Positions 55,772-63,997 of a DNA stretch of 64,000 nt are shown piece by piece. This DNA is from an uncultured Clostridia bacterium (GTDB taxonomy: Bacteria > Bacillota > Clostridia > Christensenellales > Borkfalkiaceae): contig CANQOT010000003.1 in the NCBI GenBank assembly GCA_947625555.1, forward strand, positions 52,719 to 116,718, read 5' to 3'. The notes under the pieces are model-generated. The model was not told the DNA's origin and did not search any database. It saw only the letters and a list, made by a program, of their open reading frames with translations. The first letter of the stretch is position 1. Every line of letters begins with the position of its first letter. The translations under genes and the position numbers were made by a program.

Positions 55772-55981
55772 GTTACCGTTAAATCGCATAGTTGCAAGCG
55801 AGACAAGAAGTGCGAGGCTTTTCGCAGCCCGCGTACTCGGACGTACGTGGGAAAAGATTCACTCACCCGCTTCGCGGGTTACTTCGTCGCTTCGCTCCTC
55901 GTGCCACGCTTAGTAGACAATAGTGCGCGCGGGGCGGAATGAGGGTGGGTTGCCCTATCGCGTAGCAAATATGCGATTCGC
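55772..55981. repeat. R2 repeat, core type b, interrupted by a REP-C-type element
   Basis: Head and first half of type b run to GTACGTGGG (55843), followed by an insert with GATTCACTCACCCGCTTCGC...ACTTCGTCGCTTCGCTCCTC...TAGTAGACAATAGTGCGCGC...GGAATGAGGG (about 55853-55948), then the R2 tail GTAGCAAATATGCGATTCGC. The insert recurs inverted at about 61851-61945. Confidence 0.8.
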
Positions 55982-56000
55982 TCATTCAAGGCAAAAAAAA

Positions 56001-56022
56001 TATCCGTCCCGGGGGACGGATA
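56001..56022. terminator. Intrinsic terminator after the zinc-ribbon membrane protein gene
   Basis: TATCCGTCC-CGGG-GGACGGATA, A8 left and T7 right. Confidence 0.88.
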
Positions 56023-56037
56023 TTTTTTTCCGTTTTC

Positions 56038-57153
56038 TTATTTCTCGAAAACCTTCTTGTTGACAAACGCGAGCACCACGCCGATCAAGGAGAACACCAT
56101 GATGACGATGGGAAGCGCGCCGTTGACCGATGCATTGCATTCCTTGCCGTAGAGGTAGGTCACCACGACGAGGATAAGGCCGAAGATGAAGGCGGAGATG
56201 AGAGCGCCGATCCCGCTCGTCTTGGACTTTACGCCGTCGACGTGATCCGCGATCTTGAGGAACAACTTTTGAAGCAGGGAGGCGCCAAGAGCGACGAGCG
56301 TGATGGACGAGAGCCAACCGAGAATAGTATAGATCGCGATCTTGGTGGGAGCGGAGGCGACCGCCGCATTGATGAATTCCTGGAAGAAGTTGCTCTTCGT
56401 GCCGCTGTAATTGATGACGGGACCCGCTGCAAGCGCCGCAACGATGATGGCGACCACGACGAGAGCGACGGTGAACACAAGGCTCAACAGCTTCCTGAGG
56501 CCGAGGTTCTCTTTAAGGTTGCCCACAAGGTGCAACACGAAGGACGCACCGATGAGGATGGCGCAGAGGCAGAACGCAGCGAGCGCGACGTCGTTGAAAA
56601 CGATGCCGTTCGTCGCATGCAAAGACATGCTGACGAGCTCGATGGACGCAAACGTACCGTACGCCTTGATGGCGGTCTTGGTGACGCCGGAGTAATCGGT
56701 GCCCTTCATCGCCTTGATGAACTTGATGATGCCGATGATGAAGTACACGATGAGGGTGATGATCCCGACAAGGTACAGGATCATGGTGAACAAGTCGCCG
56801 AGAACGGCGGCAATACCGTTCTTGCCGGCGCCGAGACCGTCGATGATGGTCTTCCAAATGCCGTCGGCCTTAAAGACATCGGCCGTCGTAATGCCGTTCA
56901 TTTTGCCGAGAGGGCCGGCATCCACAGCAAGACCGCTGCCGAAGAAGAGGCCGAAGAGGAGCACGATCGAGAGGAAAGACGCGATCGAGCCTACAAGATA
57001 CAAGATCTTTTTGAGGCCTGTGGGGGCCGTCTCGGCGGGAGCCGCGGCGGGGGCGGGAGCGGCGGCAGGCTGCTCTGCGTTGAGGGGCTGGCCGCAGTTG
57101 GCGCAGAACGTTGCACCGTCGACGTTCTGGGTACCGCAATTTTTGCAATACAT
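56038..57153 (-). CDS. Zinc-ribbon polytopic membrane protein
   Basis: 371 aa. N-terminal zinc ribbon CKNCG...CANCG (residues 3-20), an Ala/Pro-rich linker, then about 8 hydrophobic segments. Start at 57153 (MYCKNCGTQN) has AAGGAG upstream; the frame extends ten codons further to an ATG that lies before that site. Layout resembles the protein at 54036-55085. Such zinc-ribbon membrane proteins are common in Bacillota but uncharacterised. Confidence 0.8.
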   Translation of the reverse strand: MYCKNCGTQNVDGATFCANCGQPLNAEQPAAAPAPAAAPAETAPTGLKKILYLVGSIASFLSIVLLFGLFFGSGLAVDAGPLGKMNGITTADVFKADGIWKTIIDGLGAGKNGIAAVLGDLFTMILYLVGIITLIVYFIIGIIKFIKAMKGTDYSGVTKTAIKAYGTFASIELVSMSLHATNGIVFNDVALAAFCLCAILIGASFVLHLVGNLKENLGLRKLLSLVFTVALVVVAIIVAALAAGPVINYSGTKSNFFQEFINAAVASAPTKIAIYTILGWLSSITLVALGASLLQKLFLKIADHVDGVKSKTSGIGALISAFIFGLILVVVTYLYGKECNASVNGALPIVIMVFSLIGVVLAFVNKKVFEK

Positions 57154-57222
57154 AGTTACTTTCTCCTTTTTTTTCATATTCAATCATATTCATTATATAG
57201 GAGACAATATGATTGTGAATAA

Positions 57223-57251
57223 ACTATACCCTCCCTTTATATGTTTGTCAA
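57223..57251 (-). promoter_or_regulatory. SigA-type promoter of the zinc-ribbon membrane protein gene
   Basis: Minus strand: -35 TTGACA (57246-57251), 17 nt, -10 TATAGT (57223-57228). The rest of 57252-57510 is AT-rich with no ORF or repeat that I can support, apart from a short GC-rich patch at 57340-57390. Confidence 0.82.
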
Positions 57252-57510
57252 GTATTTTCATAAATATTTTTAGAAATTTCTTTCATTCGTTCCCCATTTC
57301 TCGACTTTTTTCGCCATTTTGTGCGGGTGAACGGCCCCGTTGCAAGGAAAGTTCGCCCCCGCCCGCGGGGCGATGGAGAGCCCTTTTTCCCCGCAATTCG
57401 ACAAAATTTGCGGATTGCTGACAAAAAATTCAAAATGTTCGAAAATATCGTTTATTTTGTTCAACTTTGGAACGGTTGAAAAAATATTTTGTCTTTTTTT
57501 GCCGAAACAC

Positions 57511-57539
57511 TTGTGTTTTTTTCAAAAGTATGTTAAAAT
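57511..57539 (+). promoter_or_regulatory. Promoter of the DeoR-family regulator gene
   Basis: -35 TTGTGT (57511-57516), 17 nt, -10 TAAAAT (57534-57539) with an extended-10 TG. Confidence 0.7.
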
Positions 57540-57573
57540 CTTTCACAGATCAATAATTTTTGGAGGAAAAATC

Positions 57574-58332
57574 ATGAAACGCGACCGCATCGAAGAGATC
57601 GCCGAACTTTTGGATAAGCGCGGCAAGCTCACACTTGAACAACTCGACGAATACTTCCCCCATGTTTCGCAAATGACATTGAGGCGCGACCTCTTCCAAC
57701 TCGAACAGGAAGGCCGCATCATCCGCGTCCGCGGCGGCGCAATGTCCGTCAAGGAAGTCCAGAAGGTCTCGGGGGAGCCCTACACGAAGAAAACGGCCAT
57801 TCAGATGGACGCCAAGATCAGGATCGCGCAGAAGGCCGCGCGGCTCATCGACGAGAACACTTCCCTCTTCATCGACGGCGGCACCACGGCGATGTATCTC
57901 GCGAAGGAACTGCCCGATATCAAAGTCCACATCTTCACGAACGGCCTCGCCGTCGCCATCGAACTTGCGCAAAAGAAGAACGTCCAGCTCACCATCTTGG
58001 GCGGACAGGTCCTCAAAGATAACCTGTCCACGGCCTCGCCCGTCGCCCGCGCCTATTTCGACAATACCAACTTCGAACTCGCCATCATCTCGGCGGCGGC
58101 CTTCACGCCCGAAAACGGATTTTCCTGCGGCTCGCAAATCGAAGCCGACCTTCTCAAACTCACCCGCAAGAAGGCCAAGGCGATGTATATGATGCTCGAC
58201 AGCTCCAAGATCGGCAAGATCATGCCCTACACCTTTGCGCGGCTCGAAGATATCGACGTGCTCATCACCGACGATAACTTCCCCGCCGATCTCAAAGAAA
58301 AATTCACGAGCAGAAACATCGTCGTCATGTAA
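57574..58332 (+). CDS. DeoR/GlpR-family transcriptional regulator
   Basis: 252 aa. N-terminal winged HTH (residues 1-57: RDRIEEIAELLDKRGKLTLEQLDEYFPHVSQMTLRRDLFQLEQEGRIIRVRGGA), then the DeoR sugar-phosphate sensor domain with FIDGGTTAMYLA, FTNGLAVAIEL, ILGGQV and the final region around MYMMLDSSKIGK. Likely senses a phosphorylated sugar. GGAGG stands 7 nt before the ATG at 57574; the frame is open far upstream through non-coding AT-rich DNA. No sugar operon is next to it, so its target is unknown. Confidence 0.92.
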   Translation: MKRDRIEEIAELLDKRGKLTLEQLDEYFPHVSQMTLRRDLFQLEQEGRIIRVRGGAMSVKEVQKVSGEPYTKKTAIQMDAKIRIAQKAARLIDENTSLFIDGGTTAMYLAKELPDIKVHIFTNGLAVAIELAQKKNVQLTILGGQVLKDNLSTASPVARAYFDNTNFELAIISAAAFTPENGFSCGSQIEADLLKLTRKKAKAMYMMLDSSKIGKIMPYTFARLEDIDVLITDDNFPADLKEKFTSRNIVVM

Positions 58333-58346
58333 AATTTCATGCAAAA

Positions 58347-58369
58347 AGCCTCCCGCCCGGCGGGAGGCT
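58347..58369. terminator. Intrinsic terminator after the DeoR-family gene
   Basis: AGCCTCCCG-CCCGG-CGGGAGGCT, A5 left and T7 right; also serves the convergent gene at 58414. Confidence 0.92.
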
Positions 58370-58413
58370 TTTTTTGACTGCATTTTAGAGCGTGCCGCAG
58401 GGGACAAGACGGC

Positions 58414-59259
58414 TTATTTTTCCCCTTTATCTATTTCCGGCGGGGTTATCTCGACCCTGTCCTCGGTCGCGACGATCTCGGACATGGTCGCCTTCTCTTG
58501 GGGCACAGTCTCGGACATGGTATGCCCCTCGGCCTTCTGCGACTTCCTTTCGGACGAGAATTTTTTGAAGCGTTCGGCGAGGCTCTCTTTCAGTTCGCCC
58601 AGCGCTTTGAAGGGGAAAAGAAAGCTCGCTTTTTCCTTGATCTCCGCCTTGCGCGTGCCGATCTCCTCTTTGAGTTTTTCGTAATAGACGACGATGCCGC
58701 GCTCTTCGGCAAACTTTTTGATACGCGTCGCGAGGTGCAGCGAATGCCCGAGGTCGACAAAGAAAATGCCGAAAAAGATGCCCACGACGAAGGCAAATTC
58801 GATATGATGCACAAACCAGAGCACCGCTTCCAACACGGGCCCGTCGAATACGAAGTAGAACGCCGCGCCGACGAGCAGCCAAAAAAAGGAGAAGAGCGGG
58901 CAGATGATCCCCTGAATGTTCCCCCAGCGCTTCGAATAATCCCAGAGCTTGATCTTCATCCCCTTGATGAAGATGAGCCCCGCGATGTACTCGATGAGGG
59001 TCATCGTGACCCCCATGATGAGGATGAGAAGGAGGGCGTCGAGCCATGCCATGCCCGTATGCAGGGGGATGCGCGAGATGCCGAAGAGCCCCGCGACGCC
59101 GAACCCGTACAGGGGCAGGTAGGGGCCCGTCAAAAAGCCGGGATTGATCCACTTTTTGGCGGTGAAGAGACGGCGGAAAACGACCTCGATGCACCAACCG
59201 ATGACCGAGCCTACAAAGAACAGAAAGAAGATGACAAGAAGGACGTCGATAAAACTCAT
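58414..59259 (-). CDS. Putative ABC-transporter type IV (CmpB-like) membrane protein
   Basis: 281 aa. Six or so membrane segments with the family signature GWCIEVVFRRL...WINPGFLTGPYLPLYGFG near the N-terminus, then a charged cytoplasmic tail from about residue 178 to the end that is rich in Lys and Glu. Known from its family only as a conserved membrane protein; whether it belongs to a transporter is not established. The ribosome site is AAGGAAT. Follows hppA by 88 nt on the same strand. Confidence 0.8.
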   Translation of the reverse strand: MSFIDVLLVIFFLFFVGSVIGWCIEVVFRRLFTAKKWINPGFLTGPYLPLYGFGVAGLFGISRIPLHTGMAWLDALLLILIMGVTMTLIEYIAGLIFIKGMKIKLWDYSKRWGNIQGIICPLFSFFWLLVGAAFYFVFDGPVLEAVLWFVHHIEFAFVVGIFFGIFFVDLGHSLHLATRIKKFAEERGIVVYYEKLKEEIGTRKAEIKEKASFLFPFKALGELKESLAERFKKFSSERKSQKAEGHTMSETVPQEKATMSEIVATEDRVEITPPEIDKGEK

Positions 59260-59286
59260 GGTTTATTCCTTTGTTTTTTATGAAAA

Positions 59287-59310
59287 GGGGCGCCGCGCTT
59301 GGGACGCCCC
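59287..59310 (-). terminator. Terminator after hppA
   Basis: GGGGCG / CGCCCC stem with an internal GC-rich loop; T-rich on the plus side (CTTTTTG), CTTTTC on the minus side. Weak. Confidence 0.5.
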
Positions 59311-59347
59311 CTTTTTGTTTGGTTGGTTTCAGTGTAAGCAACTGATT

Positions 59348-61582
59348 TTATGCGCCGAAGATGCCCGCAAGCCCGGGGATGGCCTTCATCAGATTGTAGT
59401 TCTGGAACACGACGACGCAGACGAGGGAGACGGTGGACATGATCTTGATGAGGATGTCGAGGGACGGGCCGACGGTGTCCTTCAAGGGGTCGCCCACGGT
59501 GTCGCCTACGACGGCCGCATCGTGCACGACGTCGTACCCCTCTTCGCCCTTCTTGACGCCCTCGACGCCGCCTTTTTCGATATACTTCTTGGCGTTATCC
59601 CACGCGCCGCCCGCGTTGCCCGTGTAGATGGCGAGCATGATCGCGGAGAGCGTTGCGCCGATGAGGATGCCGCCCACGAAGCCCGCGCCGAAGATGAATC
59701 CGCATGCGACGGGAATTGCGATGGCGACGACGGAAGGGACGATCATCTGACGAATGGCGCCCTTGGAGGAAATTTCGACGCACTTGGTCGAATCGGGATC
59801 CTCTTCGCCCGTCAAAATCTTGGGGTTGTCGTGGAATTGGCGGCGCACTTCGTCCACCATCTTGCGGGCCGCCTTGGCGACGGCGTTGATGAGCATGCCC
59901 GAGAAGAGAAAAGGAATAGCGGCTCCGAGAATGGCGCCGACGATGACGTCGCCGCGAATGATGTTGAGGAGGAGGTTCGCGCCGTCCTGCATGAAGCCCT
60001 CGCCCGCGGCATAGAGGTAGCTCGACATCATGGAGAGGGTCGCGAGCGCGGCCGAACCGATGGCGAAGCCCTTGCCTATGGCGGCCGTGGTGTTGCCGAC
60101 GGCGTCGAGCTTATCCGTGATATCGCGCACTTCCTCGTCGAGCATACTCATCTCGGCGATGCCGCCCGCGTTATCCGAAATGGGGCCGTAGGTATCGACG
60201 GAGACGGTCGCCGCGACGAAGGAGAGCATGCCCATTGCGCCGCAGCCGACGCCGAACATGCCGCCGAGGGCAAAGCTCGCGAAGATGGCGACGCCGAGGA
60301 CGACGACGGGGAGCATGCACGAGATCATGCCCGTCGCCATGCCCTGCGTGACGGTGAGGGCCGCGCCCTCCTTGCTCGCCTGCGCGATGTTCTTGGTGGG
60401 TTTATGGGCGTCGCTCGTGTAGTATTCGGAGATGATACCGATGACGATGCCCGCGACGATACCGATCGCCGCGCACACCCACGGGGTAACCATTCCCGCC
60501 TTGAATCTGGCGAGTTTGAGCACCGCGGAATCTTCCCCCTTGAAGAGGAAGATGGAGAGCAACAGCCCGCCGACGAGCGTCACGCCCGCCGAGATCCATG
60601 TGGATAGGTTGAGTTCCAAATGGGGGTTATCCGAGAGCTTACGTTTGAGGAGCGGATAGGAGATGCCGATGACGCATCCGATGAGGCCGATCCCCGCGAA
60701 AATCAACGGGAAGAGCACCATCTTCTGCAAGATGGTGGGCGGGAGCCCGACCGAGTGGGTAAATAGCTCGATGGCGAGAATGACGGTCGCCATGATGGCG
60801 CCGATGTAGCTTTCGAGAAGGTCTGCCCCGAGGCCCGCGACGTCGCCCACATTGTCGCCGACGTTATCGGCGATGGTGGCGGGGTTGCGGGGGTCGTCCT
60901 CGGGAATGTGCGCCTCGGTCTTGCCGACGAGGTCGGCACCCATGTCGGCCGCCTTCGTGTAGATGCCGCCGCCCACGCGGTTGAAGAGGGCGATGATGGA
61001 GCACCCGAGGGCATAGCCCGAGAGGATGATGGAGAGGTTATAGCTCTGCCCCGTGATGGGGTTGGTGTTCTCGACGACGATGTCCGCGAGCTCCGCCCCC
61101 TTCACGTTGATCATACCGCCCGCCCAGCCGAAACAGCAGTAGACGATGATCGCGCCGAGAAGGGCGAACCCTGCCACGCAAAGGCCCATGACCGAACCGC
61201 CGCGGAAGGCGACTTTGAGCGTCTTGCCGACGTTCCTCGTCTCGTTGGCGGCATTGGTGACGCGCACGTTGGCGTACGTCGCGATCTTCATGCCGATAAA
61301 GCCCGCCGTGGCCGACATCACCGCGCCGATGAGGAAGGCGACGCCCGCTTCCCACGCGATGAAAAGGCCCAAAACGACGGCGACGACAGAGCCGATGATG
61401 GCGACGATCTTGTATTCATAGAAGATGAACGCATTCGCACCCTCACGGATCTTGGCGGCGATATGCTGCATGCGCTCGTTCCCCTCTTTGAGTTTTTTGG
61501 TGAGGTAGAAGTTGAGCGCGGCATATCCCAGCCCAAGTACGACCGCAAACATCACGATGATGATGAGTAGATTGAGATCCAT
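59348..61582 (-). CDS. hppA: Membrane-bound ion-pumping pyrophosphatase
   Basis: 744 aa, about 16 membrane segments. Couples hydrolysis of PPi to H+ and/or Na+ export. Substrate and metal motifs: DNVGDNVGDVAGLGADLLES, EDDPRNPATIADNVG and, near the C-terminus, DAAVVGDTVGDPLKDTVGP. In GNTTAAIGKGFAIGSAAL the position that is Lys in K+-independent enzymes is Ala, which marks the K+-dependent class, where Na+ pumps are common; the ion cannot be fixed by eye. AAGGAG precedes the ATG. Own promoter. Confidence 0.96.
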   Translation of the reverse strand: MDLNLLIIIVMFAVVLGLGYAALNFYLTKKLKEGNERMQHIAAKIREGANAFIFYEYKIVAIIGSVVAVVLGLFIAWEAGVAFLIGAVMSATAGFIGMKIATYANVRVTNAANETRNVGKTLKVAFRGGSVMGLCVAGFALLGAIIVYCCFGWAGGMINVKGAELADIVVENTNPITGQSYNLSIILSGYALGCSIIALFNRVGGGIYTKAADMGADLVGKTEAHIPEDDPRNPATIADNVGDNVGDVAGLGADLLESYIGAIMATVILAIELFTHSVGLPPTILQKMVLFPLIFAGIGLIGCVIGISYPLLKRKLSDNPHLELNLSTWISAGVTLVGGLLLSIFLFKGEDSAVLKLARFKAGMVTPWVCAAIGIVAGIVIGIISEYYTSDAHKPTKNIAQASKEGAALTVTQGMATGMISCMLPVVVLGVAIFASFALGGMFGVGCGAMGMLSFVAATVSVDTYGPISDNAGGIAEMSMLDEEVRDITDKLDAVGNTTAAIGKGFAIGSAALATLSMMSSYLYAAGEGFMQDGANLLLNIIRGDVIVGAILGAAIPFLFSGMLINAVAKAARKMVDEVRRQFHDNPKILTGEEDPDSTKCVEISSKGAIRQMIVPSVVAIAIPVACGFIFGAGFVGGILIGATLSAIMLAIYTGNAGGAWDNAKKYIEKGGVEGVKKGEEGYDVVHDAAVVGDTVGDPLKDTVGPSLDILIKIMSTVSLVCVVVFQNYNLMKAIPGLAGIFGA

Positions 61583-61611
61583 ACTTTGCTCCTTGCAATG
61601 AATGTATCCAC

Positions 61612-61640
61612 ATTATAGCACGTTTTGAAAAAGTTGTCTA
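61612..61640 (-). promoter_or_regulatory. SigA-type promoter of hppA
   Basis: Minus strand: -35 TAGACA (61635-61640), 17 nt, -10 TATAAT (61612-61617). Confidence 0.78.
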
Positions 61641-61700
61641 TTTTTCGGAATATTCTGAAAAAAATTTTGATTTGAAAGTGTTTTTACCTGCCCCTCTCCC

Positions 61701-61990
61701 TCATTCCGAACCCGCGAAGCGGGTGAGTGAATCTTGCCCCGCGCGCAGGGTAACCGCCTCATTCTGCCCCGCACCGTCTAACGCGTCATCCTGAGCGGAG
61801 CCCGTAGGGCGAAGTCGAAGGATCCCGAAGTACGAAGTCCACCCTCATTCCGCCCCGCGCGCACTATTGTCTACTAAGCGCGGCACGAGGAGCGTAGCGA
61901 CGAAGTAACCTGCCGTAGGCGGTGAGTGAATCTTTTCATGTGAAATCCGAGACTTTCAGATTCGCTCGGGGCTTCGCCCCTCGGAATGAG
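61701..61990. repeat. Chain of REP repeats
   Basis: Inverted REP-C (CCTCATTCCG...AGTGAATC, about 61709-61736), TCATCCTGAGCGGAGCCCGT...GTCGAAGGATC (61789-61822), the TCATTCCGCCCCGCGCGCAC...GAAGTAACCTGCC element (about 61853-61916, inverse of the insert at 55853-55948) and a final REP-C ending GGGGCTTCGCCCCTCGGAAT (61968-61990). No gene. Confidence 0.7.
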
Positions 61991-62007
61991 GACGTAACCC
62001 ACCCACT

Positions 62008-62232
62008 GAGGTGGGGAATATACAACAAAAAAACCGAGGAGACCTCGGTTTTTTGTACTTTTTTTCTCATAACTTCCCTACCCCCTTGCGGGGGTCGGTG
62101 CGAGGATGGGGCCTCGCACCGACGAGGGAAATTATGGAGGGTGAGCTGGGTATAATGGGCGAAAGTCTAACGCGTCCGTAAGGCTCCTCCGTGGGAGGAG
62201 CTGTCACGCGTGAGCGTGACTGTGGTGGGGCG
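62008..62232. repeat. Block E, copy 2 (225 bp)
   Basis: Second copy of the element at 44564-44796 with the same order of hairpins and the same GGGTATAATGGGCGAAAGTC. Stem bases of the GTCGGTGCG/CGCACCGAC hairpin are kept while the loop between differs (GAGAACGGGTCC versus AGGATGGGGCCT), which hints at RNA-level structure. Confidence 0.85.
62027..62054. terminator. Bidirectional terminator inside block E copy 2
   Basis: AAAAAAACCGAGG-AGA-CCTCGGTTTTTT. Confidence 0.85.
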
Positions 62233-62425
62233 TGTTCTATTCCCTCATTCCGAGGGCGTAGCCCGAGTGAATCTTAATAAGGAGATTCCTCGACTACGCT
62301 ACTTCGCCTTCGGCTCGTGCCGACCTTGGATAATCAATAGAAGCCGCGGTCGGGGCGGAATGACGCAAATAGAACGTCACCCCACCCCCCTACCCCCCTC
62401 CCATGGAGGGGGCAGGGGGAAGCCT
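62233..62425. repeat. REP chain between block E copy 2 and the lipoprotein gene
   Basis: CTCATTCCGAGGGCGTAGCC...GGGGCGGAATGACGC (a different REP from that in 44797-44990), then CCCCACCCCCCTACCCCCCT and CTCCCATGGAGGG as in copy 1. So the outer parts match while the REP between them was exchanged. Confidence 0.7.
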
Positions 62426-62428
62426 TTT

Positions 62429-63943
62429 TCAGTCCTCTTTCTTGCTTGCGGGAAGCGCATATACCGTATTCACAGTAGCTGTTGCCTCGCCTTCAAATGC
62501 TGTTGCCAAGAAGCCAAAGATAGGATATTGTTTCGGCCAACTATTGGTGGTCGTATTCAACAAATCTATCGTCACGGTAAACTTGCAGGTTTTACCGTCT
62601 TGGACCTCCGTCGCATCAACGGCAAAGGTGATCTTCTTGAGCGTCGCCATGGTTGTATCATCGGGGCTACCGCCATCGAAGGTGATCTTATCCTTCCATT
62701 TCGTGGTCGTGGATGCAGCTCTGCCCGTTGTCTGCCATTGGCGATTTGAAAGAATGGTTCTTGCCGATGTGAGCGATGAATCGAGAATGGCGATATCTCT
62801 TACAGCGAACACAAAACCATCAGGAAGCAAGACGTTTTCCAAACTCAAACCGACGGTCCCCGCCTTCGTTGCAGTCACAGTAATTTTAGCTTGGTTGTTG
62901 GAGTATAAAACATCCGTGCTACCAATCTCTACCTCAGTAGACAACCCCGCTCCAATTTTGGTATAAGTAACAGCGGCATCCGTGACTTCTTCGCCGCAGT
63001 CGGGGCAATACTTTTGCAGGGTACCGCCCTCTGTATTTGCCTCGGGAAGCGTCGTATCGGTATATTTGAAGACGGCGCCGTTCTTATGTTCGCACTTTGC
63101 CTCCTCGGCGCCGCACTTGCTGCACTTGCCGCCCTCGAACGTGTGTGCTTCGTAGCTATCCGTTTTGATCGTGTTATCTGCCTCGCAGTAGAGGTAGTGC
63201 TGATCGCCCTGCACGCCGTATTTTGTGAAATTGTGGTCGTGGATGCGCACGGTGGGCGTCTCGGCGTCGAGGACCCAAGTGATGAGGTAGGTATTGCTCT
63301 CCTCAACACGGAGCGCCTTGCTCGCAGGTTGCAGTGCTGCCCCCGAGGGGTAAGTCATACCGGATGCATATTCATAGATGGCAAATTCATCCCTCGCCGT
63401 CAGATACACTTCGGCTGTATAAGTCTTTTTATCCTCGCTCGGCGTCATCTTGATGCAGTCCGTCCTCACTTGGGTGATGCTGCCGCCGGCAAGCGTAAAG
63501 GCAGTATGCCATCTATTGGTAGAATGGGAAGTGATGAGACCTTCGATGTAGACTTCAGCTTCTTTGGTAAAGTGGCAAACGGTGCATTCGCGCCCCGAAA
63601 AGTTGTGCCGCGCCAAATCGCCCTTCTCCTCGGTGTGTTCGCAGGTGGCTGGATGCCAATGCGACGTCTCGTTGTTTTCCCACGTCGTTGTATCGAATGT
63701 ATGAACGTGCACAGGTTCCTTCGCACCGCATTCGCAGTCGCCGTTCGTGAAGTCGTGGGCGGATTTGCCCGCGGGGTCCATTGCGTCGTCGGCGGGGCAG
63801 ACCTTCCAATGCTGCGTGTCGTCATGCTGCCACTTGGTGTACTCGTGGGTGTGGGTTTCTCCGCCGCAGGCGGAGATGCCCACGCCGATGCTTGCGACCA
63901 TTGCGAGCGATAATCCCACAATGAGCCAACTCTTTTTGTTCAT
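62429..63943 (-). CDS. Surface lipoprotein with His/Cys motifs, paired with 45002-46999
   Basis: 504 aa. Signal peptide and lipobox SAC (Cys26) almost identical to the protein at 45002-46999 (MNKKSWLIVGLSLAM). Three His/Cys modules follow: HTHEYTKWQHDDTQHWKVC...CECG, HVHTFDTTTW...HWHPATC...CTVC, and HDHNFTKYGVQGDQHYLYC...CSKCG, plus CEHKNG...CPDCG; these could bind metal. The C-terminal 200 residues form a beta-rich domain without LRRs, unlike its partner, but the last residues are again ALPASKKED. Likely a surface binder; no catalytic motif. Confidence 0.82.
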   Translation of the reverse strand: MNKKSWLIVGLSLAMVASIGVGISACGGETHTHEYTKWQHDDTQHWKVCPADDAMDPAGKSAHDFTNGDCECGAKEPVHVHTFDTTTWENNETSHWHPATCEHTEEKGDLARHNFSGRECTVCHFTKEAEVYIEGLITSHSTNRWHTAFTLAGGSITQVRTDCIKMTPSEDKKTYTAEVYLTARDEFAIYEYASGMTYPSGAALQPASKALRVEESNTYLITWVLDAETPTVRIHDHNFTKYGVQGDQHYLYCEADNTIKTDSYEAHTFEGGKCSKCGAEEAKCEHKNGAVFKYTDTTLPEANTEGGTLQKYCPDCGEEVTDAAVTYTKIGAGLSTEVEIGSTDVLYSNNQAKITVTATKAGTVGLSLENVLLPDGFVFAVRDIAILDSSLTSARTILSNRQWQTTGRAASTTTKWKDKITFDGGSPDDTTMATLKKITFAVDATEVQDGKTCKFTVTIDLLNTTTNSWPKQYPIFGFLATAFEGEATATVNTVYALPASKKED

Positions 63944-63991
63944 AACTTTCCTCCATAATAATTTTTTTCGTCATGTGCGATGACATTATCT

Positions 63992-63997
63992 ATTGTA
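63992..63997 (-). promoter_or_regulatory. -10 box of the lipoprotein gene at 62429
   Basis: TACAAT on the minus strand at the same distance from the ATG as in the gene at 45002-46999; the spacer and -35 lie beyond the window, so a G run cannot be checked. Confidence 0.55.

Noticed and set aside
55586..55981. CRISPR-like tandem repeat array
   Set aside because: Repeats are about 127 bp with internal structure and lack uniform short spacers; no cas genes are nearby.
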